Source: Silicimonas sp963779765
GTDB taxonomy: Bacteria > Pseudomonadota > Alphaproteobacteria > Rhodobacterales > Rhodobacteraceae
Reading direction: 5' to 3'
DNA length: 64,000 nucleotides
Assembly (NCBI GenBank): GCA_963779765.1
Contig: CAVZZP010000001.1
Location: forward strand, 992,001-1,056,000
Part shown: one piece after another, positions 63,928 to 64,000 of the stretch
Layout of the letters: each line of letters begins with the position of its first letter
Position numbering within the stretch: the first letter of the stretch is position 1
Program-made: the position numbers and the translations under genes
Notes under the pieces: generated by a model
Databases searched by the model: none
What the model was told of the DNA's origin: nothing
What the model saw: only the letters and a program-made list of their open reading frames with translations

Positions 63928-64000
63928 GGGCCGGGTTTAGCAGACCTCGCGCGGTGCAAAGCGGGGAGTAACCCATCTCAAGCTCTGCGTCGGCATAGAC

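Noticed and set aside
1..64000. CRISPR arrays, insertion sequences, prophage or integrase
   Set aside because: No regularly spaced repeats beyond the 11-bp tandem block, no transposase or phage gene, and no flanking duplications seen.

Overview
The window is GC-rich, gene-dense alphaproteobacterial chromosome. Gene content and order point to the Rhodobacterales (Roseobacter-type Rhodobacteraceae): phaC next to a short phasin, a MipZ ATPase, an Aap-type amino-acid ABC operon, a Smo/MtlK polyol operon, an ATP12 chaperone gene, and the yidC-MOSC-engB-argB run. I see no insertion sequence, prophage, CRISPR array or rRNA. One tRNA (Arg, anticodon ACG) is present.

Layout. 1-1.95 kb: end of a class I PHA synthase gene and a phasin gene, separated by two PhaR-type CTGC-N3-GCAG sites. 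1.95-8.5 kb (minus strand): creatinase followed by a complete polyamine-type ABC transporter (ATPase, binding protein, DUF1330 protein, two permeases), which reads as a creatine uptake and hydrolysis operon. 8.8-11.7 kb: mipZ, an unknown membrane protein and a Gfo/Idh/MocA oxidoreductase. 11.8-19.2 kb (minus): polyol operon smoE-F-G-K-mtlK with a SorC-family regulator and a HAD phosphatase. 19.2-26.4 kb: PAP2 phosphatase, GT2, LAB_N protein and GT39 transferase genes leading into an OmpR-type two-component system, plus a divergent ArnT-like GT39, probably envelope lipid or LPS modification. 26.5-30.2 kb: tRNA-Arg, a second sensor kinase, a MerA-like flavoprotein and a TVP38 protein. 30.4-41.2 kb (plus): rpmH-rnpA-yidD, then an exported acidic protein, YghU-type GST, TtcA and an EAL phosphodiesterase, then yidC-MOSC-engB-argB-FeS protein-sixA. 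41.2-45.7 kb (minus): aapJQMP. 45.9-49.4 kb (minus): rarA-crcB-rluC-type-atp12. 49.7-63.2 kb (minus): spc/alpha ribosomal genes rpmC to rplQ with secY, adk and rpoA, interrupted between rpmD and rplO by 3.8 kb of envelope genes. A putative 2OG-Fe(II) oxygenase gene follows at the edge.

Sequence quality matters here. Eight genes, including essential secY, carry nine apparent single-base insertions that break otherwise well-conserved reading frames. In four of them the local sequence is GAGTTCG, and removing one T restores both the frame and a GAGTC (GANTC, CcrM) site. That pattern suggests base-calling errors at methylated GANTC sites rather than real pseudogenes. For the affected genes I give the full span and state where the frame breaks.

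A recurring regulatory theme is that each of the three ABC binding-protein genes is followed directly by a strong GC hairpin before the next gene, two of them with a UUCG loop. This is expected to raise binding-protein mRNA relative to the downstream genes.
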